Source of the DNA: Bacillota bacterium
GTDB taxonomy: Bacteria; Bacillota; Dehalobacteriia; UBA4068; UBA4997
DNA length: 20,666 nucleotides
Reading direction: 5' to 3'
NCBI GenBank assembly: GCA_017398165.1
Contig: JAFQHB010000040.1
Coordinates: forward strand, 1 to 20,666
Numbering within the stretch: position 1 is the first letter of the stretch; each line of letters opens with the position of its first letter. Positions 1 to 6,168 of this stretch are shown one piece after another. Position numbers and translations under genes: made by a program. The notes beneath the pieces are model-generated. The model worked only from the letters and a program-made list of their open reading frames with translations, made no database searches and was not told the DNA's origin.

Positions 1-297
1 CATACCGGTACCACGGGTCACCTGCCAGTAAACAAACAGGTTACCGGTCTCTACCTTATTTACCATCTCCTGCAGCAAAGCCTTCATCTCATCCTTGGTA
101 TAGGGGATATTGATACGCAGCAGCCCTGCGCTGTTATAAAAACGGTCAATATGCTCGTCAATAGCAAAGATTTTATAATTGCGTGCCAGAGTCGCATCAT
201 AAACGCCGTCGCCAAAATAGCAGGCGCGATCATTCATCGGGATCATCATATTCTCGACTTCATCAAATTTACCGTTGTAGTAACCCAAAGTTTTCAT
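1..297 (-). CDS. dat: D-amino-acid aminotransferase, N-terminal part (cut by window edge)
   Basis: A PLP class IV (fold-type IV) aminotransferase that interconverts D-alanine/alpha-ketoglutarate and D-glutamate/pyruvate in the cytosol, supplying D-amino acids for peptidoglycan. The 99 codons seen read from an ATG at 297 to the window edge without a stop. They show the Dat-type start LGYYNGKF, the block NDRACYFGDGVYD (about residues 22-34), DEHIDRFYNSA (about 48-58) and YWQVTRGTG near the edge, matching the Bacillus Dat pattern of GDGVYE, EHIDRLYASA and YFQVTRGT. The catalytic lysine lies beyond the window. An AGAGG ribosome site sits about 9 nt before the ATG. The gene has its own promoter (452-480) and a long leader, separate from the upstream lrp gene on the same strand. 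Branched-chain aminotransferase or aminodeoxychorismate lyase are relatives, but the motif spelling favours Dat. Confidence 0.9.
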   Translation of the reverse strand, partial: MKTLGYYNGKFDEVENMMIPMNDRACYFGDGVYDATLARNYKIFAIDEHIDRFYNSAGLLRINIPYTKDEMKALLQEMVNKVETGNLFVYWQVTRGTGM

Positions 298-362
298 AAT
301 TGTTTTCCTCTCTTCTTCCTCTGATTTTAGTTTATGCACAAAATTTGTTTAACAATACATAC

Positions 363-447
363 AGCCGATCGTCAAAACCGACTTATGAGGGCAACTCACG
401 CCATTTGCGGCGCCGCGCTTTTGCAAATAAAAAAACATACCCTCATA
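363..447 (-). promoter_or_regulatory. Structured 5' leader of dat (candidate cis-regulatory RNA)
   Basis: Read on the minus strand, the transcript predicted to start near 445 begins with TATGAGGG (447-440), which pairs perfectly with CCCTCATA (391-384). Inside it a second stem pairs ATTTGC (428-423) with GCAAAT (407-402), leaving an asymmetry-free internal loop of about 11 nt on each side. Directly after the outer stem a separate hairpin pairs AGTCGGT (383-377) with ATCGGCT (369-363), including two G-U pairs, around a 7-nt loop. The remaining leader to the ATG at 297 is AU-rich. I do not recognise a known riboswitch consensus. A DNA operator for the neighbouring Lrp-type regulator is an alternative reading of the outer repeat. 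Confidence 0.45.
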
Positions 448-451
448 TTAA

Positions 452-480
452 ATTGTATTCCTCCCGGATACATTTGTCAA
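452..480 (-). promoter_or_regulatory. Housekeeping-sigma promoter for dat
   Basis: On the minus strand a perfect -35 box TTGACA (480-475) is followed by a 17-bp spacer and the -10 box TACAAT (457-452), one mismatch from consensus. The predicted start is near 445, giving dat a leader of roughly 148 nt. It lies downstream of the lrp terminator, so dat can be expressed independently of lrp. Confidence 0.85.
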
Positions 481-528
481 TAAAAACTACAAAATACCGC
501 ATTTTTTTTGTCCGCAGCATACCTCTGC

Positions 529-566
529 AAAAAAACTTCTGCCCGATCATACACTATCGGGCAGAA
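529..566 (-). terminator. Rho-independent terminator overlapping the end of the Lrp-type gene
   Basis: Read on the minus strand, an 11-bp perfect stem pairs TTCTGCCCGAT (566-556) with ATCGGGCAGAA (547-537) around an 8-nt loop, followed by GTTTTTTT (536-529). The stop codon TGA occupies 549-547, so the ascending arm is made from the last codons of the regulator gene (encoding PDSV) and the stop sits in the loop and at the arm junction. Confidence 0.9.
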
Positions 567-1020
567 CCTCATAAATATTCTTTACTTCCTTCAATACAAA
601 ATGCGTTATCGTCGCCGAAACACCCGGTATTTCCTTCACCATCCGGTGCAGTGCCTCCAGATCATCCGATGATTTACAGCACATCTTCAGGTTAAAATCA
701 AAATCACCCGTCAGATAATAGCAATCGACGATCTGCGGATTATCCCGCACCGCCGCCACGAAAGAATCATAAAACCGCGGGTGCTCCAGCCGCACCTCCA
801 TCACCGCCATCACGTCATAGCCCAGCTTGCGTGAATCAGCCATCACGGTATACTGCTTGATGACACCGCTGTCCTCCAGCTTGCGGATACGCTCCAGCAC
901 CGCCGATACCGAAAGGTGTATCTTCTTGCTGATACTCGAAGCCGTCTCGCGGCCGTTATCACGCAGGATCTTCAGGATCACAAAATCTATATTATCCATG
1001 TGTTTTACATCCGCAGCCAT
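547..1020 (-). CDS. Lrp/AsnC family transcriptional regulator
   Basis: A feast/famine (Lrp/AsnC) DNA-binding regulator of 157 residues, the usual length for the family. The N-terminal winged helix-turn-helix begins at MDNIDFVILKILRDNGR and runs through SISKKIHLSVSAVLERIRKLEDSGVI (about residues 8-55). The C-terminal RAM ligand/oligomerisation domain carries the typical IVDCYYLTGDFDFNL and MVKEIPGV blocks (about 95-140). I chose the ATG at 1020 because GGGG lies 8 nt upstream; a GTG at 1029 would run into that same G-rich ribosome site. An ATG at 999 (MDNIDF) is also possible. A TATAAC hexamer lies upstream near 1045 but without a convincing -35. The gene directly precedes dat on the same strand, so an amino-acid-metabolism role is plausible; the ligand is unknown. 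Confidence 0.92.
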   Translation of the reverse strand: MAADVKHMDNIDFVILKILRDNGRETASSISKKIHLSVSAVLERIRKLEDSGVIKQYTVMADSRKLGYDVMAVMEVRLEHPRFYDSFVAAVRDNPQIVDCYYLTGDFDFNLKMCCKSSDDLEALHRMVKEIPGVSATITHFVLKEVKNIYEVLPDSV

Positions 1021-1081
1021 CAATAACACCCCGATCCATTGTTATAAGTAAAACCTGACTATCAAAAGCCTTTTCTCCACA

Positions 1082-1128
1082 GCTCCCCTGTGCAAGGCGG
1101 CCTGTCAGCGAAGCTGACTGAGTGGTTG
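1082..1128 (+). repeat. Decayed half-copy of the dispersed repeat found at 6802-6949
   Basis: These 47 bp match 6806-6852 at 42 positions without gaps. The second hairpin, GTCAGC-GAA-GCTGAC (1104-1118), is fully conserved, while the first hairpin's right arm has decayed (AGGCGGCC in place of AGGGGAGC). No matching right-hand terminal repeat was found nearby, so this looks like a truncated relic. It lies upstream of the Lrp-type gene. Confidence 0.7.
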
Positions 1129-1182
1129 CCAAACTATCGGCAATAAATAACCCCATCAAAAGAACTCTGCATATTTTTTCTC

Positions 1183-1545
1183 TTAATTCTGTTGGTTTTT
1201 TTGTGCCTCATCCGTCAGTCCCCGTCTACCCACTACCCTTGCACCCTTACGGGCACACTCATTCGAGTACAGGCAGGCGGGTACTTCCGCCCCTGCCGGG
1301 GCTCCTTGCCACCCTTTTATTGCAAGTTTTATGCCTTGCGCGCAGGCTGGGGCTATTTCAGGAGTTCCAAACTCAGGTTTTGCTTAAACCTGAATTTGAA
1401 TTTCATCCCCCGCCCCGCTCGTGCAGCGTCGAAGCCAGCCCGCAGGGCACAGCATCCACCCCGCACACGCGGGATAAAACCTGCTTCCGGCAATTCCATA
1501 CCGCAATACCGACAACCAAAAAAAATTCCCTACAAAATTAAATCT
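1183..1545 (-). other. Hairpin-rich non-coding element with its own promoter (candidate ncRNA or dispersed repeat)
   Basis: This stretch between the TIGR04086 gene and the Lrp-type gene holds no convincing gene. It has three clear inverted repeats: CCCGC/GCGGG (1460-1473), an 8-bp TCAGGTTT/AAACCTGA (1373-1393), and a 9-bp stem with a 2-nt bulge built from GGCAG+GCGG and CCGC+CTGCC (1272-1297). An extended -10 promoter points into it from 1552-1581. On the minus strand one frame stays open for 66 codons (1383-1183) without any ATG and ends ...GLTDEAQKNQQN. From memory, similar tails occur in many spurious small 'hypothetical proteins' of gut Firmicutes, which suggests a dispersed element; I cannot verify this here. 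A 17-codon ORF (MKFKFRFKQNLSLELLK) also reads leftward here without a well-spaced ribosome site. Confidence 0.45.
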
Positions 1546-1551
1546 AAACCT

Positions 1552-1581
1552 ATTATAACATAAATATTCCCGGATTGCCAG
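1552..1581 (-). promoter_or_regulatory. Extended -10 promoter firing into the 1183-1545 non-coding element
   Basis: On the minus strand TGTTATAAT provides a perfect TATAAT (1557-1552) with an extended TGn motif. An 18-bp spacer separates it from CTGGCA (1581-1576), a 4/6 match to the -35 consensus. It begins 25 bp beyond the stop of the TIGR04086 gene. The next gene in this direction, the Lrp-type regulator, starts more than 500 bp away. Confidence 0.6.
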
Positions 1582-1606
1582 TATATTTTACGCAATTTGT
1601 CGGCCG

Positions 1607-2293
1607 TCACCGCCGTTTGCGCCGCAAAAGATACGGCAAAGCCGACAGCACATACCCGCCAAATACCGCACCCACCGTCAGCAGCAGCTTAATGACGATC
1701 ATCCCGGGCTTCACCGCCGATGCCTCAAAAAGCTGCAGCGATACCACGATACTCATTACCATAAAGACGAGCGCGATCAACACCGCCGGTATCACAGAAC
1801 GCCGCCGCACCACCGCACCGGCCCACAGCCCGCCGATCAACGCCGCCAGACAATACATACTCACCGAGGCCTTTACGTTGATATCCCCCGGCAGACCGTG
1901 CGAATAACACCACATCCCATACAGCCCGGAACAAGTCAGCAGTACGATCAGCGAGCATATCATACCGCTGACGGCTGCCAACACCACCCGCCCTGGGCTG
2001 ACAGTCTTGCCGGCCTTAGCGGTCTGGGGCTTCCGTCCGTTCCGGGACGCGGCCTGACGCTTCCGCCGTACAGTCTGCCCGGCTGCCCGGCGCACTTCAC
2101 GCTCCGGCAGCGTCCGCTGGTGCTTCACCGGCAATTCCTGCTGCACCGGCTCAGGCTCGGCTGGGCGCACCTCACGCTCCGGCCGGGGCGGCACAGGCTG
2201 CTGCCCCATACCTGTTGGGTCAAAACGCCGGTTGGTATTCGGCCGCCGCGGCGCACCCACGGTACCGGGATTTTGTGCCCTTTCGCTTGCCAT
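1607..2293 (-). CDS. TIGR04086-type membrane protein with long basic, proline-rich N-terminus
   Basis: A 228-residue integral membrane protein of unknown function. The first 100 or so residues are hydrophilic and rich in Arg, Pro, Gln and Glu, with motifs such as PRRPNTNRR, RPEREVRPAEP and VRRKRQAASRNGRK. The C-terminal 120 residues form four hydrophobic segments beginning VVLAAVSGMICSLIVLLTC, YCLAALIGGLWAGAVV, IPAVLIALVFMVMSIVVSL and IVIKLLLTVGAVFGGYVLS. This four-helix arrangement, with GG/GAxxGG motifs, resembles the TIGR04086 (YrzE-like) family of Firmicutes. The ATG at 2293 is preceded by AGGTGAG; an upstream ATG at 2332 would need no better site and is less likely. It stands alone and faces away from the DUF815 operon. 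The basic N-terminus suggests interaction with nucleic acid or acidic lipid, which is inference only. Confidence 0.7.
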   Translation of the reverse strand: MASERAQNPGTVGAPRRPNTNRRFDPTGMGQQPVPPRPEREVRPAEPEPVQQELPVKHQRTLPEREVRRAAGQTVRRKRQAASRNGRKPQTAKAGKTVSPGRVVLAAVSGMICSLIVLLTCSGLYGMWCYSHGLPGDINVKASVSMYCLAALIGGLWAGAVVRRRSVIPAVLIALVFMVMSIVVSLQLFEASAVKPGMIVIKLLLTVGAVFGGYVLSALPYLLRRKRR

Positions 2294-2567
2294 ATACTCA
2301 CCTTTTTTGCTATAATTATCTTTATAGTTCATTTCCCAATATCACCATACAGGCTCCCCGCCGCTCTGCCACAGATATAGCAGCCCACCGGTCGGAGCCT
2401 CCACAAAAATTCGCCCGTTCAGAGGTTCTGTTTACAATTTATATCGTAAATTTACTTCTTCCGAAAAAATTCGTGGTCTACCGGCTTTTTTCCTGCTGCC
2501 GCTGCCCAATTTTTCCGCGAAGCAGCATCTCCCCCTGACGAGCCATCCAAAAAAAGGAGCAATCAAT

Positions 2568-3746
2568 ATGACAGACACTGCATCAAACACCCCCACCGGG
2601 TTGACTATATTCCGCGGTCTGCTGCGCTATGATTTCGTCCGCGCCTTAGCCGCCGGCGATCACGCCCAGGCCGACTGGCTGCTCTGCCGACGCCTCACCA
2701 CCCACCCCACAAAGCAGACCACCCCTGCCAATCTGCTGCTGGAGCTGCTGCTCACCGAAGAAAACTACTTCGCCTGCACCGCCGCTCAGTCTGCTGCCCT
2801 GCCCCAGCCCCTGCTGGATGCCGCCGCAGCGGAAATTGCCGTTTTGCAATCCTGGCTGGCGGCACATCCCACGCTGCCCTGGCTGCCCGATACAGGCCAC
2901 ACCCCTGCTGCCGATCTGGACGGCTGGCATACTATGCCCCCGACCGAGGCCGCAGCCCATCTGGCAGAATTCCACCGCCAAAAGGGCTTCGGTCAGCTTT
3001 GCCTGCATCGTGTGTGGCGCTGGGATGGCGCACTCCGCCCGATAACACAGCCCGACCCCATCACACTGGATGATCTGGTGGGCTGCCAACACCAAAAGGA
3101 TATGCTGCTGGCCAATACCCGTCTTTTCGTCGATCAGCGCCGCGGCAATAATCTGCTGCTCTACGGCGCACGCGGCACAGGCAAATCCTCAATGGTCAAA
3201 GCCATCGCCAACGAGCTGGCAGCCGACGGCCTTTGCCTGCTGGAGCTGACGGTCGATCATATCTGCGATCTGCCCGAGATAATCACTCTGCTGCAGGCTC
3301 AGCCCCGCCCCTACATCATCTTCATTGATGATCTCTCTTTCGAGACAGCAGGCCAAAGCTACAAGACCACCAAAGCCGTACTGGAGGGCAGTGTAGCCGC
3401 ACTCGGCAGCAACACCCTGATATACGCCACCTCCAACCGCCGCCACCTGATAGTCGAAAACTGGCACGACCGCGACGGTGTGGAGCACAAAAACGGCGAG
3501 GTGCGTGCCTCCGACAGTATGAGCGAGAAATTTTCTCTGGCCGACCGTTTCGGCCAGACCATCCTCTTTACCACTCCCAATCAGGAGGAATACCTGCGTA
3601 TAGTCAGCACGCTGGCCGCCGCCTCCGGCATTGACCTGCCTGCCGATGAGCTGCGTACCCGCGCCCTGCAGTGGGCGATGTGGCAAAACGGCTGCTCCGG
3701 CCGCACCGCACGCCAATTCATCAACAGCCTGCCCATCAAGGAGTGA
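2568..3746 (+). CDS. DUF815-family ATP-binding protein (AAA-like P-loop)
   Basis: A 392-residue cytosolic P-loop ATPase of the uncharacterised DUF815 family. The Walker A motif GARGTGKSS is at residues 200-208, and the Walker B-like stretch YIIFIDDLSF at 249-258. A sensor-like YATSNRRHL follows, then the family block DRFGQTILFTTPNQEEYLRIV and a C-terminal SGRTARQFINSL. About 165 N-terminal residues form an alanine/leucine-rich domain with no motif I recognise. The ATG at 2568 has AAGGAG 8 nt upstream. The stop codon TGA lies inside the ribosome site of the next gene (AAGGAGTGATCCC), so the two genes are translationally linked. Substrate and pathway are unknown; the AAA-like core suggests a remodelling or loading activity. 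Confidence 0.88.
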   Translation: MTDTASNTPTGLTIFRGLLRYDFVRALAAGDHAQADWLLCRRLTTHPTKQTTPANLLLELLLTEENYFACTAAQSAALPQPLLDAAAAEIAVLQSWLAAHPTLPWLPDTGHTPAADLDGWHTMPPTEAAAHLAEFHRQKGFGQLCLHRVWRWDGALRPITQPDPITLDDLVGCQHQKDMLLANTRLFVDQRRGNNLLLYGARGTGKSSMVKAIANELAADGLCLLELTVDHICDLPEIITLLQAQPRPYIIFIDDLSFETAGQSYKTTKAVLEGSVAALGSNTLIYATSNRRHLIVENWHDRDGVEHKNGEVRASDSMSEKFSLADRFGQTILFTTPNQEEYLRIVSTLAAASGIDLPADELRTRALQWAMWQNGCSGRTARQFINSLPIKE

Positions 3747-3751
3747 TCCCT

Positions 3752-4042
3752 ATGAATTTCGACGCATTGATAATCGGCGCCGCCAGCTTCCTGATAATCG
3801 GCGTTTTCCACCCCATCGTCATCAAAGGCGAATATTACTTCGGCAAAGGCATCTGGCCACTCTTTATGGTTGCCGGTCTGCTCTGCCTGGCCGCCGCGCT
3901 GTTCATCCCCTCATCCTTCTGGGCGATAATCGTTTCACTGATCGGCTTTTCCTCACTTTGGAGCATCCACGAGATTTTTGAGCAGGAACAGCGTGTCAAA
4001 CGCGGCTGGTTCCCCGCCAATCCTAATCGCCGCCAAAAATAA
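3752..4042 (+). CDS. DUF4491 family small membrane protein
   Basis: A 96-residue protein of the DUF4491 family, function unknown. It has three predicted membrane segments: IIGAASFLIIGVFHPIVI, WPLFMVAGLLCLAAALFI and FWAIIVSLIGFSSLWSIHEI. The family hallmarks FHPIVIKGEYYFG, LWSIHEIFEQEQRVKRGWFP and NPNRR are all present, and length is normal. The ATG at 3752 lies 8 nt after GGAG, the site that also holds the DUF815 stop codon. It is therefore the second gene of the plus-strand group. What it does with the DUF815 ATPase is not known; the tight coupling hints at a shared function. Confidence 0.9.
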   Translation: MNFDALIIGAASFLIIGVFHPIVIKGEYYFGKGIWPLFMVAGLLCLAAALFIPSSFWAIIVSLIGFSSLWSIHEIFEQEQRVKRGWFPANPNRRQK

Positions 4043-4049
4043 CGACCGC

Positions 4050-4073
4050 TATATAAACCCAACCCATTATATA
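4050..4073. repeat. A/T-only inverted repeat between the DUF4491 and aminotransferase genes
   Basis: TATATAA (4050-4056) and TTATATA (4067-4073) are perfect 7-bp complements around the 10-nt loop ACCCAACCCA. They lie in the 63-bp gap before the aminotransferase. With only A-T pairs this is weak as an RNA hairpin; it may be a protein-binding site or a -10-like element. No good -35 accompanies it. Confidence 0.4.
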
Positions 4074-4105
4074 AATCTCACACAGAATCAGGAGTGATCC
4101 CCCCA

Positions 4106-5281
4106 ATGACCCAAACGGATATGACCAAATATGTTAACCGCGATGTAGCAGCCATCCAGCCCTCCGTCATCCGCAAATTCTTCGACCTCGCCGCCCAAAT
4201 CGAAGGCGTAGTCTCCCTCGGCATCGGTGAGCCGGATTTTGTTACCCCCCGCGCCTTCTGCAATGCCGGCTACCAAAGCCTGCTGGACGGCAAGACCGGC
4301 TACAGCCCCAACCCCGGCATTATCGAGCTGCGCCGCGCCATCGCCGATTACCAGCAGCGGCTGATCGGCGTGACATACTCCCCGGATAATGAGATCATTG
4401 TTACCGTCGGCGCATCGGAGGGCATTGACGCCACATTCCGCGCCCTGCTCAATCCCGGCGATGAGGTCATCATCCCGGAGCCGGCCTTTGTTTCCTACCA
4501 GCCGTGTGTCCAGTTGGCGGGCGGTGTGGCCGTGCCGCTGCCCACCACCGCCGAGCAGTCATTCAAGCTGACCCCCGAACAGCTTGCCGCCGCCATCACC
4601 CCGCGCACCAAGGCCGTGGTGCTGAATTTCCCCGGCAACCCCACCGGCGTTGTTATGTCGCAGGCCGAGCTTGATGCCATCGGTGCAATTCTCGCCAAAC
4701 ACGGCATCCTCGCCATCTCGGACGAGATCTACGCTGAGCTGCTTTATGACGGCCGCACCCACGCATCCATCGCCGCCTCCCCCGGTATGCGCGATCTCAC
4801 AGTGCTTATCAGCGGCTTTTCCAAATCTCTGGCAATGACAGGTCAGCGCATCGGCTATATCTGCGCCCATCCCGATATCCTGCGCGGCATTTACAAGATC
4901 CACCAGTTCTCGCTGTCCTGCGCCAACATCACCGCTCAGTATATGGCACTGGAGGGCATCACCAACGGTGCCGCCGAGGTCGCCAAAATGCGTGCCGAAT
5001 ACGACAAACGCCGCCAATTTATGATACGCCGCTTTCAGGAGATCGGCCTGCCGATGTGCCGGCCGGAGGGTGCATTCTACGCCTTCCCCTGCATCAGCGG
5101 CACCGGCCTTGATTCCGCCACTTTCTGTGAGGAGCTGCTGCAGCAGCAAAAAGTAGCCTGCATCCCCGGCAATGCCTTTGGTGCCGCCGGCGAGGGCTTC
5201 ATCCGCTGCTCTTACGCCACATCAATGGATAACCTCATCAAAGCCTGCGACGGGATCGAGCGTTTCGTAGGCAGCCTGTAA
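4106..5281 (+). CDS. PLP-dependent class I/II aminotransferase (PatA/AspC-like)
   Basis: A 391-residue fold-type I aminotransferase, full length for its family. Visible landmarks are SLGIGEPDFVTP near the N-terminus, TVGASEGIDATFRALLNPGDEVI, NFPGNPTG (N178-G181), ISDEIYAELLYDG, and the Schiff-base lysine in SGFSKSLAMTGQRIGY (K240). The carboxylate-binding arginine is in GFIRCSY (R367). The enzyme transfers amino groups between amino acids and 2-oxo acids in the cytosol; the specific substrate cannot be read from sequence. I chose the ATG at 4106, 11 nt after GGAG. The in-frame GTG at 4094 overlaps that GGAG and is unlikely. The stop is followed at once by the ribosome site of map, so the two are co-translated from one message. 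Confidence 0.9.
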   Translation: MTQTDMTKYVNRDVAAIQPSVIRKFFDLAAQIEGVVSLGIGEPDFVTPRAFCNAGYQSLLDGKTGYSPNPGIIELRRAIADYQQRLIGVTYSPDNEIIVTVGASEGIDATFRALLNPGDEVIIPEPAFVSYQPCVQLAGGVAVPLPTTAEQSFKLTPEQLAAAITPRTKAVVLNFPGNPTGVVMSQAELDAIGAILAKHGILAISDEIYAELLYDGRTHASIAASPGMRDLTVLISGFSKSLAMTGQRIGYICAHPDILRGIYKIHQFSLSCANITAQYMALEGITNGAAEVAKMRAEYDKRRQFMIRRFQEIGLPMCRPEGAFYAFPCISGTGLDSATFCEELLQQQKVACIPGNAFGAAGEGFIRCSYATSMDNLIKACDGIERFVGSL

Positions 5282-5293
5282 GGAGTGATACCA

Positions 5294-6046
5294 ATGATAA
5301 TCCAAACCGATGAAGAACTGCAAAAGCTGAAGAAAATCGGCAGCATCTGCGCCATCGTGCTGCGTGATATGATGGCCGCCTGCCGACCCGGTATGACCAC
5401 CAAAGAGCTGGATGAACTGGGCGGCAAGCTGCTCGCCAAATACGGCGCCACCTCTGCCCCGATGGCGGTTTACAACTTCCCGGGCTATACCTGCATCAGC
5501 GTCAACGAGGAGATCGCCCACGGCATCCCCGGCGACCGCATCATCAAGCCCGGCGATATGGTCAATATAGATGTCTCGGCCGAGCTTGACGGTTACTTCG
5601 GCGATAACGGCGCGTCCTTTCTGGCGGGCGGCGGCGATAAAATGGGTCAGCGCCTGCTGCGCGCTTCCAAAGAAGCCCTGGCCAACGCCATCACCGCCGC
5701 ATCCGACGGCAAGCCTCTCAATCACATCGGCCGTGCCATCGAAAACACCGCCACCCGCCACGGGCTAAAGCTGATACGCAATCTCTGCGGCCACGGTGTC
5801 GGCCATACCCTGCACGACGAGCCGGAAATGATCGATAATTACTACGATCCCTCCGATCGCCGCAAGCTGCAAAAGGGTCTGGTCATCGCCATCGAGCCTT
5901 TCATCAGCGAGAAAGAAAATATGGTGCTGCAAAGCAAACGCGACGGCTGGACACTCTACACTCCCCACGGCACCCGTGCCGCCCAGTTTGAGCATACCAT
6001 CGTCATCACCGAGAAACGCCCCATCATCCTCACACTGCCGGAATAA
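5294..6046 (+). CDS. map: Methionine aminopeptidase, type I
   Basis: Removes the initiator methionine from nascent proteins; a dinuclear-metal M24 peptidase in the cytosol. All five metal ligands are visible: D93 in NIDVS, D104 in FGDNGAS, H167 in CGHGVGH, E201 in AIEPF and E233 in FEHT. The supporting histidines H76 (IAHGIP) and H174 (LHDEP) are also in place. At 250 residues it is a type Ia enzyme without the N-terminal zinc or SEC-C extension. The start is the ATG at 5294, 8 nt after AGGAG; the upstream GTG at 5285 overlaps that site. It begins 12 bp after the aminotransferase stop. Genomes of this group often hold more than one map paralogue, so this need not be the only copy. Confidence 0.96.
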   Translation: MIIQTDEELQKLKKIGSICAIVLRDMMAACRPGMTTKELDELGGKLLAKYGATSAPMAVYNFPGYTCISVNEEIAHGIPGDRIIKPGDMVNIDVSAELDGYFGDNGASFLAGGGDKMGQRLLRASKEALANAITAASDGKPLNHIGRAIENTATRHGLKLIRNLCGHGVGHTLHDEPEMIDNYYDPSDRRKLQKGLVIAIEPFISEKENMVLQSKRDGWTLYTPHGTRAAQFEHTIVITEKRPIILTLPE

Positions 6047-6168
6047 GCGCATTACCCGCCGCCACCCGGCATATAATACCATTATGCACAGCATCTGCCT
6101 AACCCCAAGCCACATATTTTCTAAAAACCTACCATATATTCATTACATCAAACAAGGAGTGAACCACT

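Noticed and set aside
300..695. Plus-strand 131-codon open frame over the dat leader and lrp end
   Set aside because: It crosses the dat promoter, the structured leader and the lrp terminator on the opposite strand, and its composition looks random.
1122..1563. Plus-strand open frames of 123-139 codons across the intergenic element
   Set aside because: They overlap each other in different frames, lack ribosome sites, have no recognisable motifs, and lie over hairpins and the promoter-bearing element; judged non-coding.
2334..2567. Promoter for the DUF815 operon in the divergent gap
   Set aside because: An AT-rich patch (about 2430-2460) with TTTAC/GTAAA is present, but no -35/-10 pair with proper spacing is convincing enough to call.
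4094..4096. GTG as start of the aminotransferase
   Set aside because: The GTG lies within the GGAGTG ribosome site itself; the ATG at 4106 is properly spaced. The same reasoning rejects GTG 5285 for map.
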